Shown here: one piece after another, positions 1 to 8,279 of the stretch | How positions within the stretch are numbered: the stretch's first letter is position 1 | Layout: each line of letters begins with the position of its first letter | Source: Paenibacillus caseinilyticus | GTDB lineage: Bacteria > Bacillota > Bacilli > Paenibacillales > NBRC-103111 | Assembly: GCF_027533645.1 (NCBI RefSeq) | Contig: NZ_JAQAGY010000031.1 | Span: forward strand, 1 to 64,000 | Reading direction: 5' to 3' | DNA: 64,000 nt | The notes under the pieces: generated by a model | What the model was told of the DNA's origin: nothing | Databases searched by the model: none | The model's input: the letters and a program-made list of their open reading frames with translations, nothing else | Program-made: the position numbers and the translations under genes

Positions 1-124
1 GTTGCCTACGTGTTACTCACCCGTCCGCCGCTAACCATTCCCCGAAGGAAATGATCCGCTCGACTTGCATGTATTAGGCACGCCGCCAGCGTTCGTCCTG
101 AGCCAGGATCAAACTCTCCAATAA
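1..124 (-). rRNA. 16S ribosomal RNA, 5' end (partial)
   Basis: Read on the minus strand, this is the first ~124 bases of a 16S rRNA gene. The universal 27F primer site AGAGTTTGATCCTGGCTCAG lies at 117-98, followed by the conserved GACGAACGCTGGCGGCGTGCCTAA stretch, the variable V1 loop and the GACGGGTGAGTAACACG block. The gene continues leftward out of the window, so the rest of the rRNA operon is not seen. The 5' end is set by the primer site lying at E. coli position 8. Confidence 0.97.
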
Positions 125-282
125 AGTTTCGCCTCTCCGGTCAGCCTAGGCCGACCGAAGCGCTTAATTATCGTTAAAGCTGATTAAGCTCAATACTTGA
201 TGTTACGCTTGGCATTTCGTTCTCATTTGTTCAGTTTTCAAAGAGCTTTCGTTGCTGTCACATTTTGCGGTGACAAGATCGT
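125..282 (-). other. rRNA operon leader
   Basis: This is the transcribed leader between the rrn promoters and the 16S gene. It contains TTTGAAAACTGAACAAATG on the minus strand (about 241-222), a sequence typical of processing or antitermination regions next to Bacillales rRNA genes. A near-perfect palindrome, CGGTCAGCCTAGGCCGACCG (138-157, one mismatch), lies 14 bases upstream of the 16S start and may be a processing stem. No coding sequence is supported here. Confidence 0.6.
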
Positions 283-311
283 ATCTTATCACTTTCCAGC
301 GAGCATTGCAA
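283..311 (-). promoter_or_regulatory. rrn promoter, proximal (P2-like)
   Basis: On the minus strand TTGCAA (311-306), a 17-base spacer and TAAGAT (288-283) form a good sigma-A promoter about 160 bases upstream of 16S. Tandem promoters are usual for Bacillus rRNA operons. Confidence 0.6.
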
Positions 312-378
312 CTTCCTTTTTCTTCGTCCGTTTGATTGGATGCTTGTTGTCCAAGCCCCGCTCGCGGCGACAAGCAAT

Positions 379-408
379 AATGTATCACAAACCATATATG
401 AAATGCAA
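379..408 (-). promoter_or_regulatory. rrn promoter, distal (P1-like)
   Basis: Minus-strand TTGCAT (408-403), 18 bases, then TACATT (384-379). It lies about 100 bases upstream of the proximal promoter, the usual tandem arrangement. It is weaker than the proximal candidate by consensus. Confidence 0.45.
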
Positions 409-420
409 CTATCTTTTTTA

Positions 421-1416
421 TTATTTGTAAATGAGCTTGTCTCCGCCTTCATCCCAGCGCCAAGTAGGCCCATATCCGTTCAGATATATCCCTCCAAACC
501 AACAGGATATCCCGTTCGTTGTTACATGGTCAGCCTCCATAGAGAGTACGTTTCTTCCAAAAGGAGTGAGGCCTATATGGATCCCCTCTAAGGAGAGCCC
601 GCGTGGCTGTTGGCCGTATCCCGGTAATTCTCCGCCTTTGATTCCTATCAGTGGCTGCTCGCACGCAGCTAACTCCCTAAGCAATCCCCAAAACTGCACA
701 TCTCCCAAACCGTAATCCAACCAGATCTCCGATACCTTGCCAAAAAGCGACTCCGGCTGGACCACCCCCTCCTGGATCAAGCGAAGGGCGCACTCTTGTA
801 CCGCCGATAGACCGTTGTGCAAGGAAGGCAGACGCCTAAGATGGCATTCAAATGCCCGTTGTAGGAAAGGAAGCTTGCCCGAGTGCCCTTCAATTAACTC
901 GACAAGCTTCATAGGGTTGTTCCCCGCATAAGCATCCCATGCCCGGACAGCAAGTTCAATCTGATCTTCCGATACAGCCTTCCATGTATTCATAAGTGAA
1001 GCAGTCTGCTGCACGGTCAATGAGCCCAGTCCTTTAAAAGGATGTATCCCAGGGTAAGAATCTATACAGATTAGGGAGAGTCTTTCCTTCCCGAGTTCCT
1101 GCCTTGCGAACCACTGCAGCAAATAGATCAGCATGGCCTGATCAAATAAATCATGTTCAAACCAAAGAATGACCTCGTCGTATGAACGGAACTCCTCCAG
1201 CTCTTTCTCCTGCTGAGCGGTAGAACGCTCGAACTCTCCCTCGGGCACGCCCCGCTCGGCGAAATAACGCGCCCGGGCCGTACGTGTCTTCGTATCGGTA
1301 AATTCGACCGATAAGGGCCCTTCATACAGGCTTTCGCGCCACACCATAATGTTCGCTCCCGGCACAGCGGAGGCTAGCTTGGCAGCAAACGAGTCTCCGT
1401 TCACGATATGCAGCAT
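421..1416 (-). CDS. DUF1835 domain-containing protein
   Basis: A 331-residue soluble protein beginning MLHIVNGDSFAAKL, the characteristic start of the DUF1835 family found in Bacillales. A motif rich in D, E and W follows around residues 80-95 (EVILWFEHDLFDQ), and the C-terminal half corresponds to the DUF3658-like part. The biochemical role of the family is unknown. The start is an ATG 9 bases after AAAGGAGG. It is separated from ligA upstream by a terminator, so it is probably transcribed alone, although no convincing promoter is seen in the 25 bases between them. Confidence 0.8.
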   Translation of the reverse strand: MLHIVNGDSFAAKLASAVPGANIMVWRESLYEGPLSVEFTDTKTRTARARYFAERGVPEGEFERSTAQQEKELEEFRSYDEVILWFEHDLFDQAMLIYLLQWFARQELGKERLSLICIDSYPGIHPFKGLGSLTVQQTASLMNTWKAVSEDQIELAVRAWDAYAGNNPMKLVELIEGHSGKLPFLQRAFECHLRRLPSLHNGLSAVQECALRLIQEGVVQPESLFGKVSEIWLDYGLGDVQFWGLLRELAACEQPLIGIKGGELPGYGQQPRGLSLEGIHIGLTPFGRNVLSMEADHVTTNGISCWFGGIYLNGYGPTWRWDEGGDKLIYK

Positions 1417-1442
1417 GGGTTCCCCCTCCTTTGGTCTCGCAA

Positions 1443-1500
1443 CAAAAAAACGCCGGACGATTCGCTCCCAACTCAGCAGAGTACGTTCTTCCGGCGTTTC
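1443..1500 (-). terminator. terminator of the pcrB-pcrA-ligA operon
   Basis: Stem AACGCCGG (1491-1499 side) with CCGGCGTT (1448-1456 side), a loop of about 34 bases and a run of seven T on the minus strand. It lies 36 bases after the ligA stop codon. Confidence 0.75.
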
Positions 1501-1535
1501 TTGTTAGTTATTTGTCGTTTATTGGCTGCCTTAGA

Positions 1536-3554
1536 CTAGCCTTCCCCCAATAAACGGAGCAGCTCCGCCTCATCATCGATGATCCGGATTCCAAGTTCCT
1601 GCGCCTTCGTCAGCTTGCTACCTGCGCTCTCACCTGCGATGACGAAGTCGGTTTTCTTTGAAACGCTGCCGGTCACCTTCGCCCCAAGCTTCTCCAGCTT
1701 CTTGGCACACTCGTCCCGGCCCATCGATGCGAGAGTTCCGGTAATGACGACCGTTTTGCCGAAGAATTCGCTGTTCTCATCAACAACGACGGTCGCCTCT
1801 TCCGCTGTAGGCGCTACACCGGCAGCGAGCAGACGCTCGATACTGCGCAGCATGGCCGGATCACGGAAAAATCCTGCGATGCTCTCCGCGACAATGCCCC
1901 CGATATCCGGGAGGGTAACCAGCTCTTCCGGCTCGGCCTTCATGACCTTGTCGAGACTGCGGTAATGGTCGGCGAGCTCTTTGGTTGTCGTCTTGCCAGT
2001 GTTGGGAATCCCAAGGGCGTACAAGAACGAAGCGAGATCGCACGGCTTGCTCCGCTCCAAGGCGGCAAGCAGGTTCTCCGCTTTCTTCGTGCCGAAGCGC
2101 TCGAGCCCGACCAGCTGGTCGAAGGTCAAGTAATAGAGGTCGGACGGGTCACGCACCTGAAGGGCGTCATAAAGCTGTTCGGCGGTTTTCTCGCTGAACG
2201 TGTCGATCTCCATCGCATCCCGCGAAGCGAAATGAGCGATGCGCCCCACGAGCTGAGGCCGGCAGTCATAGCGGTTCAAGCAAAAGAGATGCGGACCCTT
2301 CTTCTCCAGCGGGAAGCTGCAGTAGGGACACTCGCTGGGAGGCACGATCTCCTCTCCGTCGGCTTCTTCCGTCACTTTCCCGAGGATCTCGGGAATGACG
2401 TCGTTCGACCGGCGGATATAGATCAGCGAGCCTAGCGCATGCTTCAGGTTCTTCCGCTCGATATCGTCCATGTTGTTCAGCGTGCAGTTCTGCACGGTCA
2501 CCCCGGCGATATCGACGGGCTCTACCCGGGCCAAAGGCGTGACCTTGCCGGTCCGGCCCACATTCCATGTCACGCCGAGCAGTGTCGTGACCGCTTCTTC
2601 GGCCTCGAACTTGTAAGCGACGGCCCATCTCGGGAATTTGTCGGTATAGCCGAGTACTTCGCGGGTCCGCATATCATTGATTTTGACCACGAGTCCGTCA
2701 ATCAGGAAATCGAAGGTATGGCGAATCGATACGAGATGCTTCAGTTCCTCCTCCACGGCATCGATGGATTCGAAGAATTTCACGTGCGGACTGACCTTGA
2801 AGCGGTTCTCGCGCAGGAATTCGACCATTTCGTGATGGTCCCCGAACTGCAGGGACTCCGAGTAGCCGACATTGTAGAAATAAGCGTTCAGCTTGCGTTC
2901 AGCCGTTACTTTGGGATTCAGGTTGCGCAAAGCCCCAGCCGCCGCATTGCGCGCGTTCTTGAGCGGATCCGCGGCCGTCTGGTTGTAGGCCTCGAGCACC
3001 GACAGGTTCATGATGCCCTCGCCCTGTACTTCAATCTTGCCCTCTGTATACGGAATACGCAAAGGAATAGAGCGGATCGTCTTCACATTGGCGAGGATGC
3101 CCTCTCCGACCACGCCGCTGCCCCGGGTAGCCGCCTGGACAAGCTCCCCTTGGTCATAGGTCAGGTTCAGCGTCAGCCCGTCGAACTTCAATTCCACGAC
3201 AAAGGAAAGCGGAGGCAGCGGATCGTCCTCATGCTTGGCGTTATAGTCGTTCCACAGCTTCTGGGCACGCGTATGCCAAGCCATCAGGTCATCATGGTTC
3301 TGCGCCTTGTCGAGGCTCCAGAGCCGGGCCAGATGGCGGTGGGATTCGAAGCCCTTGAGCAGCTCCGCACCGACCCTCAGGGAAGGGGAGTCCGGCAGCA
3401 CGGTGCCGGTCTGCGCTTCGAGCTCCTGAAGCCGCTTGTACAGGGCATCCCACTCCGCATCCGTGATGCTCGGCTGGTCGAGCGTATAGTACATATAATT
3501 ATGTTTGTTGATCTCATCGATCAGGGCTTGCATGGTCTCCAAAGCCGAGGGCAT
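1536..3554 (-). CDS. ligA: NAD-dependent DNA ligase LigA (divergent form)
   Basis: LigA seals nicks in duplex DNA during replication and repair using NAD+. The 672 residues follow the family order: Ia domain, adenylation domain with nucleophile Lys123 in ELKFDG, the ARNAAAGALR motif (201-210), an OB fold, a four-Cys zinc site (C409, C412, C425, C431), helix-hairpin-helix repeats, and a C-terminal BRCT domain from about 596. The usual core motif E-P-K-V/I-D-G is ELKFDG here, and the zinc-finger and HhH sequences are also off-consensus, so this belongs to a divergent LigA branch. It is last in the pcrB-pcrA-ligA operon, 57 bases after pcrA, as in Bacillus subtilis. Confidence 0.93.
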   Translation of the reverse strand: MPSALETMQALIDEINKHNYMYYTLDQPSITDAEWDALYKRLQELEAQTGTVLPDSPSLRVGAELLKGFESHRHLARLWSLDKAQNHDDLMAWHTRAQKLWNDYNAKHEDDPLPPLSFVVELKFDGLTLNLTYDQGELVQAATRGSGVVGEGILANVKTIRSIPLRIPYTEGKIEVQGEGIMNLSVLEAYNQTAADPLKNARNAAAGALRNLNPKVTAERKLNAYFYNVGYSESLQFGDHHEMVEFLRENRFKVSPHVKFFESIDAVEEELKHLVSIRHTFDFLIDGLVVKINDMRTREVLGYTDKFPRWAVAYKFEAEEAVTTLLGVTWNVGRTGKVTPLARVEPVDIAGVTVQNCTLNNMDDIERKNLKHALGSLIYIRRSNDVIPEILGKVTEEADGEEIVPPSECPYCSFPLEKKGPHLFCLNRYDCRPQLVGRIAHFASRDAMEIDTFSEKTAEQLYDALQVRDPSDLYYLTFDQLVGLERFGTKKAENLLAALERSKPCDLASFLYALGIPNTGKTTTKELADHYRSLDKVMKAEPEELVTLPDIGGIVAESIAGFFRDPAMLRSIERLLAAGVAPTAEEATVVVDENSEFFGKTVVITGTLASMGRDECAKKLEKLGAKVTGSVSKKTDFVIAGESAGSKLTKAQELGIRIIDDEAELLRLLGEG

Positions 3555-3611
3555 GGATCACTTCATCCTCTCATGGCAGCGTATCGGGATATAAAAGCTA
3601 GTGTAGGCGCA

Positions 3612-5930
3612 TTACGCCTTGGTAATCGGTGCGAACTTCGCGAGCAGCCGCTTCACGCCCACGGGGGCGGGGAAAGCGATCTGCAGCTCGGTGTCATCCC
3701 CCGAGCCTTTGAGCGCGACGACGGTCCCTGTGCCCCATTTGCCGTGCGAGACTTTGTCCCCCATGGCAAAGTCGAGGCTCTTCGGCGCGGAGGCCGCGGA
3801 CGCGCCGCCGGATGAAGCGCTGGCGGCCGGGGCAGCCCCGCCGCTGCGGAAGCTCACCGGCGTGCGGCCCGCTGCTGCGGCCGGCGCACCGCCGCCGAAA
3901 CCGCCGGCACTGCCGAAGCGGCGCTCGCCGCCGGCGGAGCCGGAGCCCGCGCTGCCGCCGCGGCCGAACCCTCCCGGACGGGCAGGTTCGATGAGCTCCG
4001 GCGGGAGCTCGCGCAGGAACCGCGACGGCGCGTTCTGCGCCGTCCGGCCGAACAGCGTGCGCATGCGCGCGCAGGTGAGGAAGAGTTGTTCCTCGGCGCG
4101 GGTGATGCCCACGTACGCGAGACGGCGTTCTTCTTCGAGTTCCTCGTTGTCGGCGACCGCGCGGGAATGCGGGAATACGCCTTCTTCAAGGCCCATAATG
4201 AAGACGACGGGGAACTCGAGGCCCTTGGCGCTGTGCATCGTCATAAGCACGACGCCCTGCTTGCCTTCTTCCGGATCGGCGTTCATGGAATCGATGTCCG
4301 CGATCAGCGCGAGGTCCGTCAGGAAGGACACGAGCGACTTGTCCTCATTGCGCTTCTCGAAGTCCATCGTCACGGACAGGAACTCGTCGATATTCTCGAG
4401 GCGGGCCTGGGACTCGATCGTGTTCTCACGCTTCAATTCTTCGCGGTAGCCGGAGAGCTCGAGCACTTTTTCCGTAAGCTCGGTAACCGACAGATACTCC
4501 ACCATCCGGTGCAGGTTCTCGATCATATCGCGGAAGTCCGCCAGCGCATTCTTCGCCTTCGAAGCCATCTCGATGGAATCCACGTTCTCGAGCATGGAGA
4601 AAAGAGAGACTCCGAACTGCCCCGCCGCTCCGGCCACCCGGTCGAGCGACGTGTCGCCAATGCCTCTCTTCGGCACATTGACCACGCGGGTAAAGGAAAT
4701 ATCGTCATCCGGGTTCGAGATCAGACGGAGGTAGGCCAGAATGTCCTTGATCTCTTTGCGGTCGTAGAACTTCACGCCGCCGACGATCTGGTACGGGATG
4801 TCCGACTTGATCAGAATTTCCTCCATGACCCGGGACTGGGCGTTCGTACGGTACAGAATCGCATGATCCTTATAGCGCCGGCCGCTGTCCAGGTTGCGGC
4901 GGATCTCACCCGTAATAAAGTAGCCTTCCTCATGCTCGGAGTCGGCTTGGTACACTTTGATTTTGTCCCCTTCATTCTTGTCGGTCCACAGGTTCTTGAC
5001 CTTGCGGCCGGTGTTGTTCGCGATCACCTTGTTCGCCGCGTTCAGAATGTTGGAGGTCGAACGGTAGTTCTGCTCGAGCAGGATCGTCGTCGCGTTCGGA
5101 TAGTCCTTCTCGAAGTCAAGAATATTGGAGATATCCGCTCCGCGCCACCGGTAGATGGACTGGTCGCTGTCCCCCACCACACAGATACGCTTGTACTTGT
5201 CAGCCAGCATCCGGCAGAGCATATACTGCGCGCGGTTCGTATCCTGATACTCGTCGACGTGAAGATACTGGAATTTGTTCTGGTAGAAATCGAGCACATC
5301 CGGCACGTGCTTGAACAGCTCGATGGTCGTCATGATGAGATCGTCGAAGTCGAGCGAGTTGTTCGCCCGCAGTTTGCGCTGGTAGGAAGAGTACACCTTC
5401 GCCACGATGCCGTCGAAATAATCGCCGATCTTCCGCTCGAACATCTCCGGGGTCTGCAGTTCGTTCTTCGCATTGGAAATAGCGGCCTGCACGGCCTTCG
5501 GTTCGAATTTCTTCGAGTCGATGTTCTGCTCTTTCATAATATTGCGGATCACGGAGAGCTGATCGCCGGAATCCAGAATCGAGAAGTTCGAAGTGAACCC
5601 GATACGGGAAATATCCCGGCGCAGAATCCGGACGCACATAGAGTGGAACGTAGAGACCCAAATATCGCCGCCCTGAGGACCGACGAGCGTACTCACCCGC
5701 TCCTGCATCTCCCGCGCCGCCTTGTTCGTAAAGGTAATCGCCAGGATGCTCCAGGGTGCAGCCTTGCGCGTGGCGATCAGGTAAGCGATCCGGTGCGTAA
5801 GCACGCGGGTCTTGCCGCTCCCTGCGCCGGCCATGATCAATAGAGGTCCGTCGACAGTCTCGACCGCTTTCTTCTGCTGGGGATTGAGTTTGTTCACCGC
5901 TTGGAATATATCGATAGGTTGATTGATCAT
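3612..5930 (-). CDS. pcrA: ATP-dependent DNA helicase PcrA
   Basis: A UvrD/PcrA-type superfamily-1 3'-5' helicase that unwinds DNA in repair and restrains RecA. It has 772 residues. Walker A GAGSGKT is at 35-41, followed by DEYQD, GDSDQSIYRWRGA, the EQNYRS motif and VFIMGLEEGVFPHSR. The C-terminal Tudor-like RNA-polymerase contact domain (FAMGDKVSHGKWGTGTVV) is present. Between the helicase core and that domain, about residues 655-730, lies an unusually long Gly/Ala/Ser-rich linker, which makes the protein longer than the typical ~740 residues. The start codon overlaps the pcrB stop (ATGA), and the ribosome site AAAGGAACC lies inside pcrB, implying translational coupling. Confidence 0.96.
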   Translation of the reverse strand: MINQPIDIFQAVNKLNPQQKKAVETVDGPLLIMAGAGSGKTRVLTHRIAYLIATRKAAPWSILAITFTNKAAREMQERVSTLVGPQGGDIWVSTFHSMCVRILRRDISRIGFTSNFSILDSGDQLSVIRNIMKEQNIDSKKFEPKAVQAAISNAKNELQTPEMFERKIGDYFDGIVAKVYSSYQRKLRANNSLDFDDLIMTTIELFKHVPDVLDFYQNKFQYLHVDEYQDTNRAQYMLCRMLADKYKRICVVGDSDQSIYRWRGADISNILDFEKDYPNATTILLEQNYRSTSNILNAANKVIANNTGRKVKNLWTDKNEGDKIKVYQADSEHEEGYFITGEIRRNLDSGRRYKDHAILYRTNAQSRVMEEILIKSDIPYQIVGGVKFYDRKEIKDILAYLRLISNPDDDISFTRVVNVPKRGIGDTSLDRVAGAAGQFGVSLFSMLENVDSIEMASKAKNALADFRDMIENLHRMVEYLSVTELTEKVLELSGYREELKRENTIESQARLENIDEFLSVTMDFEKRNEDKSLVSFLTDLALIADIDSMNADPEEGKQGVVLMTMHSAKGLEFPVVFIMGLEEGVFPHSRAVADNEELEEERRLAYVGITRAEEQLFLTCARMRTLFGRTAQNAPSRFLRELPPELIEPARPGGFGRGGSAGSGSAGGERRFGSAGGFGGGAPAAAAGRTPVSFRSGGAAPAASASSGGASAASAPKSLDFAMGDKVSHGKWGTGTVVALKGSGDDTELQIAFPAPVGVKRLLAKFAPITKA

Positions 5931-6646
5931 GAATGGGTTCCTTTCTCATAAGAGGAAGCCTCGCGAACGGCCTGTACCGTCCCGAGAGCGCCCTCCAGAT
6001 CGTAATAAACGCTGTTGCCGACAACCACCGTATGGGCCGCCCTGGCCGCCTGGCGCGCTTTGTCCGGTCCATCGATGCCCCCTCCGTAGAAGAGACGCGA
6101 TTCCCCGAGCAATCCGGCGACCCGCTGCACAAGAGCCATATCACCGAAGGTTCCGCTGTATTCCATATAAATGACCGGGCACCGGAACAGGCGGTCGCCG
6201 AGGCGTGCATAGGCTTCTACATCTCGGCCTGTGAGCTCTGTATCGGAAGACGTGACCTGCGCCGCGGCGGACTCGCCGTTGAGCATAATATAGCCTTCGG
6301 TCACAATCTGGCTCCAATCCATGATGGCGCCGTATTCCTTCAGCGCCGCGTGCTGCCTCCCCGTAATCCACTGGGGATCGCGGCTGTTCAGCACCACCGG
6401 AATGAAATAAAGGTCAAAGCCGGGCACAATCGCTTCCTGCTCGGACACCTCCAGAACGCAGGGCACTTCGTAACGCCGGATGCGCGCCAGCAGATCAACC
6501 GTATTGTCGAAGGTAACACCCGTCGAGCCGCCGACCATGATGGCGTCGGTGCCGGACAGGCATACCCTCTCGAGCGCCTCGTCTTCGAGCTCCCGGTCCG
6601 GGTCCAATTTGAATACATGCTTCCATGATTTGAGATCCAGATGCAA
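5927..6646 (-). CDS. pcrB: heptaprenylglyceryl phosphate synthase PcrB
   Basis: PcrB joins a polyprenyl diphosphate to glycerol-1-phosphate, giving an archaea-like ether lipid in Bacillales. The TIM-barrel protein starts HLDLKSWKHVFKLDP and carries SGTDAIMVGGSTG, VLEVSEQEAIVPGFD, YMEYSG and FYGGGI, the phosphate and substrate loops of the family. I place the start at a TTG (6646), 7 bases after a perfect AGGAGG, giving 239 residues like the ~228-residue B. subtilis protein. An upstream in-frame ATG at 6748 would add 34 residues with no family counterpart. First gene of the pcrB-pcrA-ligA operon. Confidence 0.92.
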   Translation of the reverse strand: MHLDLKSWKHVFKLDPDRELEDEALERVCLSGTDAIMVGGSTGVTFDNTVDLLARIRRYEVPCVLEVSEQEAIVPGFDLYFIPVVLNSRDPQWITGRQHAALKEYGAIMDWSQIVTEGYIMLNGESAAAQVTSSDTELTGRDVEAYARLGDRLFRCPVIYMEYSGTFGDMALVQRVAGLLGESRLFYGGGIDGPDKARQAARAAHTVVVGNSVYYDLEGALGTVQAVREASSYEKGTHS

Positions 6647-6828
6647 AAGAAAATCCTCCTGTCTTTCCGCCGCAGGGCCAGGCACGTACGGCGCTTCAAA
6701 CAAAAAAGCCCTTGCTTCCGCTAACCTTCCAATATGCGGCTGTGCCATATGGGGCTGGGACCAGGGAGTTCGTATAAGAGTCGTAGTAGAGACTGTGAGC
6801 GTTATGAAAATGTACCGTTCTAGGGACT

Positions 6829-6857
6829 AGTCTAGTCTACCCGGAAGGGTGTGTCAA
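6829..6857 (-). promoter_or_regulatory. promoter of pcrB-pcrA-ligA
   Basis: Minus-strand TTGACA (6857-6852), 17-base spacer, TAGACT (6834-6829), about 180 bases upstream of the pcrB start. A second possible extended -10, TGGTATAAT, lies at 6908-6900. The stretch 6647-7050 holds no gene, only these promoters and the neighbouring terminator. Confidence 0.6.
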
Positions 6858-6943
6858 TGAAAGACAACTTTCCCCGGAGTACCTTGAAGCCTCACCGTTA
6901 TTATACCACAAAAGAGGAATGTACGTTCGGACATCTGTCCATG

Positions 6944-6984
6944 CCAAAAAGCAGCCGTTCCCTTCAGGGAAACGCGGCTGCTTC
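6944..6984 (-). terminator. terminator downstream of the lipoprotein gene
   Basis: Stem AGCAGCCG (6982-6975) with CGGCTGCT (6957-6950), then TTTTT on the minus strand. It ends transcription of the 7051-7635 gene before the pcrB promoter. Confidence 0.8.
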
Positions 6985-7050
6985 TGCTTGGTTAATGGGA
7001 TGCCTGGGATGCCATGCCATCCCCTTCCTTCCGGGCCCTCCCTGATGGGA

Positions 7051-7635
7051 TTACGATTCCGTCCGGAATTCCGTAATCACGAGGCGCCCGTTCTCGATCT
7101 GGTAGGAGGACACATGGCGCATGACGGATTCCGCCCCGTCTCCGCGTCGCTTGCCGCTGAGCGTAAGCTTCGTGCGGTTCAGCTCCGGCTGCTCCCTCTG
7201 CAGCTCGTACCGGTCCCATTCGCTGCGCAGTCCGAGCATCGCTTTGGTGCTGTTCGCCTGGTAAGTTCCCGTCGTGGGATCGTGCCTGTAGAAATAATCG
7301 ATCATGTTCTGTGCCATCTGCGGCGTATACACTTGGGTAAGATGCTTGCGCATCTCCCGCATCGCATATTCGTCCATCTCGCCGGTGACCGGAGAGGACA
7401 GAACCTTATGCGTCCAATCATCCACCTGGCGTACCCATGCTACCACCTTCTCGTCGGAACCGGACAAGGCATCCTTATCCATCGGGGGAGGCTCTATCTG
7501 GGAGAAGGTCTGGAGCAGCCGTTCTTTGCCCACGGTTTTTTGCATGGTCTTCAGATTGGCGTCATTGCTCTCATCCCGGGTCTGGCAGCCGGCCAGCATA
7601 GATGCGAGCAGGCCCAGTATCAGCAATCGTTTCAT
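7051..7635 (-). CDS. predicted lipoprotein of unknown function
   Basis: A 194-residue exported protein. The N-terminus has Lys-Arg, a hydrophobic stretch and lipobox LAGC with Cys17, so it should be lipid-anchored to the outer face of the membrane. The remainder is hydrophilic, with a MREMRKHLTQVYTPQMAQ helix and a C-terminal beta-like half (VSSYQIENGRLVITEF). I do not recognise the family. The ATG lies 9 bases after AGGAGGGG. It is monocistronic, with its own terminator, and divergent from the HNH gene. Confidence 0.75.
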   Translation of the reverse strand: MKRLLILGLLASMLAGCQTRDESNDANLKTMQKTVGKERLLQTFSQIEPPPMDKDALSGSDEKVVAWVRQVDDWTHKVLSSPVTGEMDEYAMREMRKHLTQVYTPQMAQNMIDYFYRHDPTTGTYQANSTKAMLGLRSEWDRYELQREQPELNRTKLTLSGKRRGDGAESVMRHVSSYQIENGRLVITEFRTES

Positions 7636-7871
7636 CGGAGTACCCCTCCTGCGGTTTGGCGGTTTTATCGTATTATGGGTAAAAGTCGAATATCTATACC
7701 TGCGTTTCCCTACGGCTCCCTGCCGAGAAGCACAAAAGATATGGTGCCCGGCCCCCGGCTATTAAAAGAACCGCGAATGAGGGAAGGTAATGAAAAGAAG
7801 ACCGCAGACGGCACCCCCGTGCCGCGGAAGCCGCCAGCGAATCATGCCGGAAACGAGAGGGAGGGAGTCCT

Positions 7872-8189
7872 TTGAGCAAGAAAAATGAATTCCGAAAGGA
7901 GAGCGGCCGGTGCGAGCTCTGCCTCCGGGACGAGGTCCAAACGACGGAGCACCACTTGACGCCCAAAGAAAAAGGAGGAACCTTCCTTGGGACCGCCAAC
8001 CTGTGTATCCCCTGCCATAAGCAGATCCACGCCCTCTTCACCAATGCCGAACTGGCTGCCGGTCTGCATACGCTGGAAGCCCTCCGGGCCAATGAAGCGA
8101 TAGCGGGGTTCCTGCGCTGGATCCGCAAACAGCCCCCTTCCGTCCTCCCCCGCATAAACAAGTCCCAGCATGTCAGGGGACGGCGGTAA
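7872..8189 (+). CDS. small HNH endonuclease-like protein
   Basis: A 105-residue protein with an HNH/zinc fold: C14-x2-C17, the HHLTPKEKGG strand with His27-His28, Asn43 in TANLC, C45-x2-C48-H49 and His53. These correspond to the beta-beta-alpha-metal nuclease core with a structural zinc. It resembles the ~100-residue YisB group of Bacillales, whose function is unknown. The start is TTG, preceded by GGGAGGGAG; no in-frame ATG lies upstream. Divergent from the lipoprotein gene, with 236 bases between. Confidence 0.7.
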   Translation: MSKKNEFRKESGRCELCLRDEVQTTEHHLTPKEKGGTFLGTANLCIPCHKQIHALFTNAELAAGLHTLEALRANEAIAGFLRWIRKQPPSVLPRINKSQHVRGRR

Positions 8190-8235
8190 CCGGCCTCCGG
8201 AGCGAGAGGGCCCCATTCCAAAGGCCGGGCAGCGG

Positions 8236-8273
8236 AAAAAGCCCCGGCGCATGGCAATTCTGCCGTCCGGGGC
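8236..8273 (-). terminator. terminator of the spore-coat gene pair
   Basis: Minus-strand GCCCCGG (8273-8267) pairs with CCGGGGC (8247-8241), followed by TTTTT. It lies 7 bases after the 8280-9338 stop codon. Confidence 0.75.
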
Positions 8274-8279
8274 ATGGAG

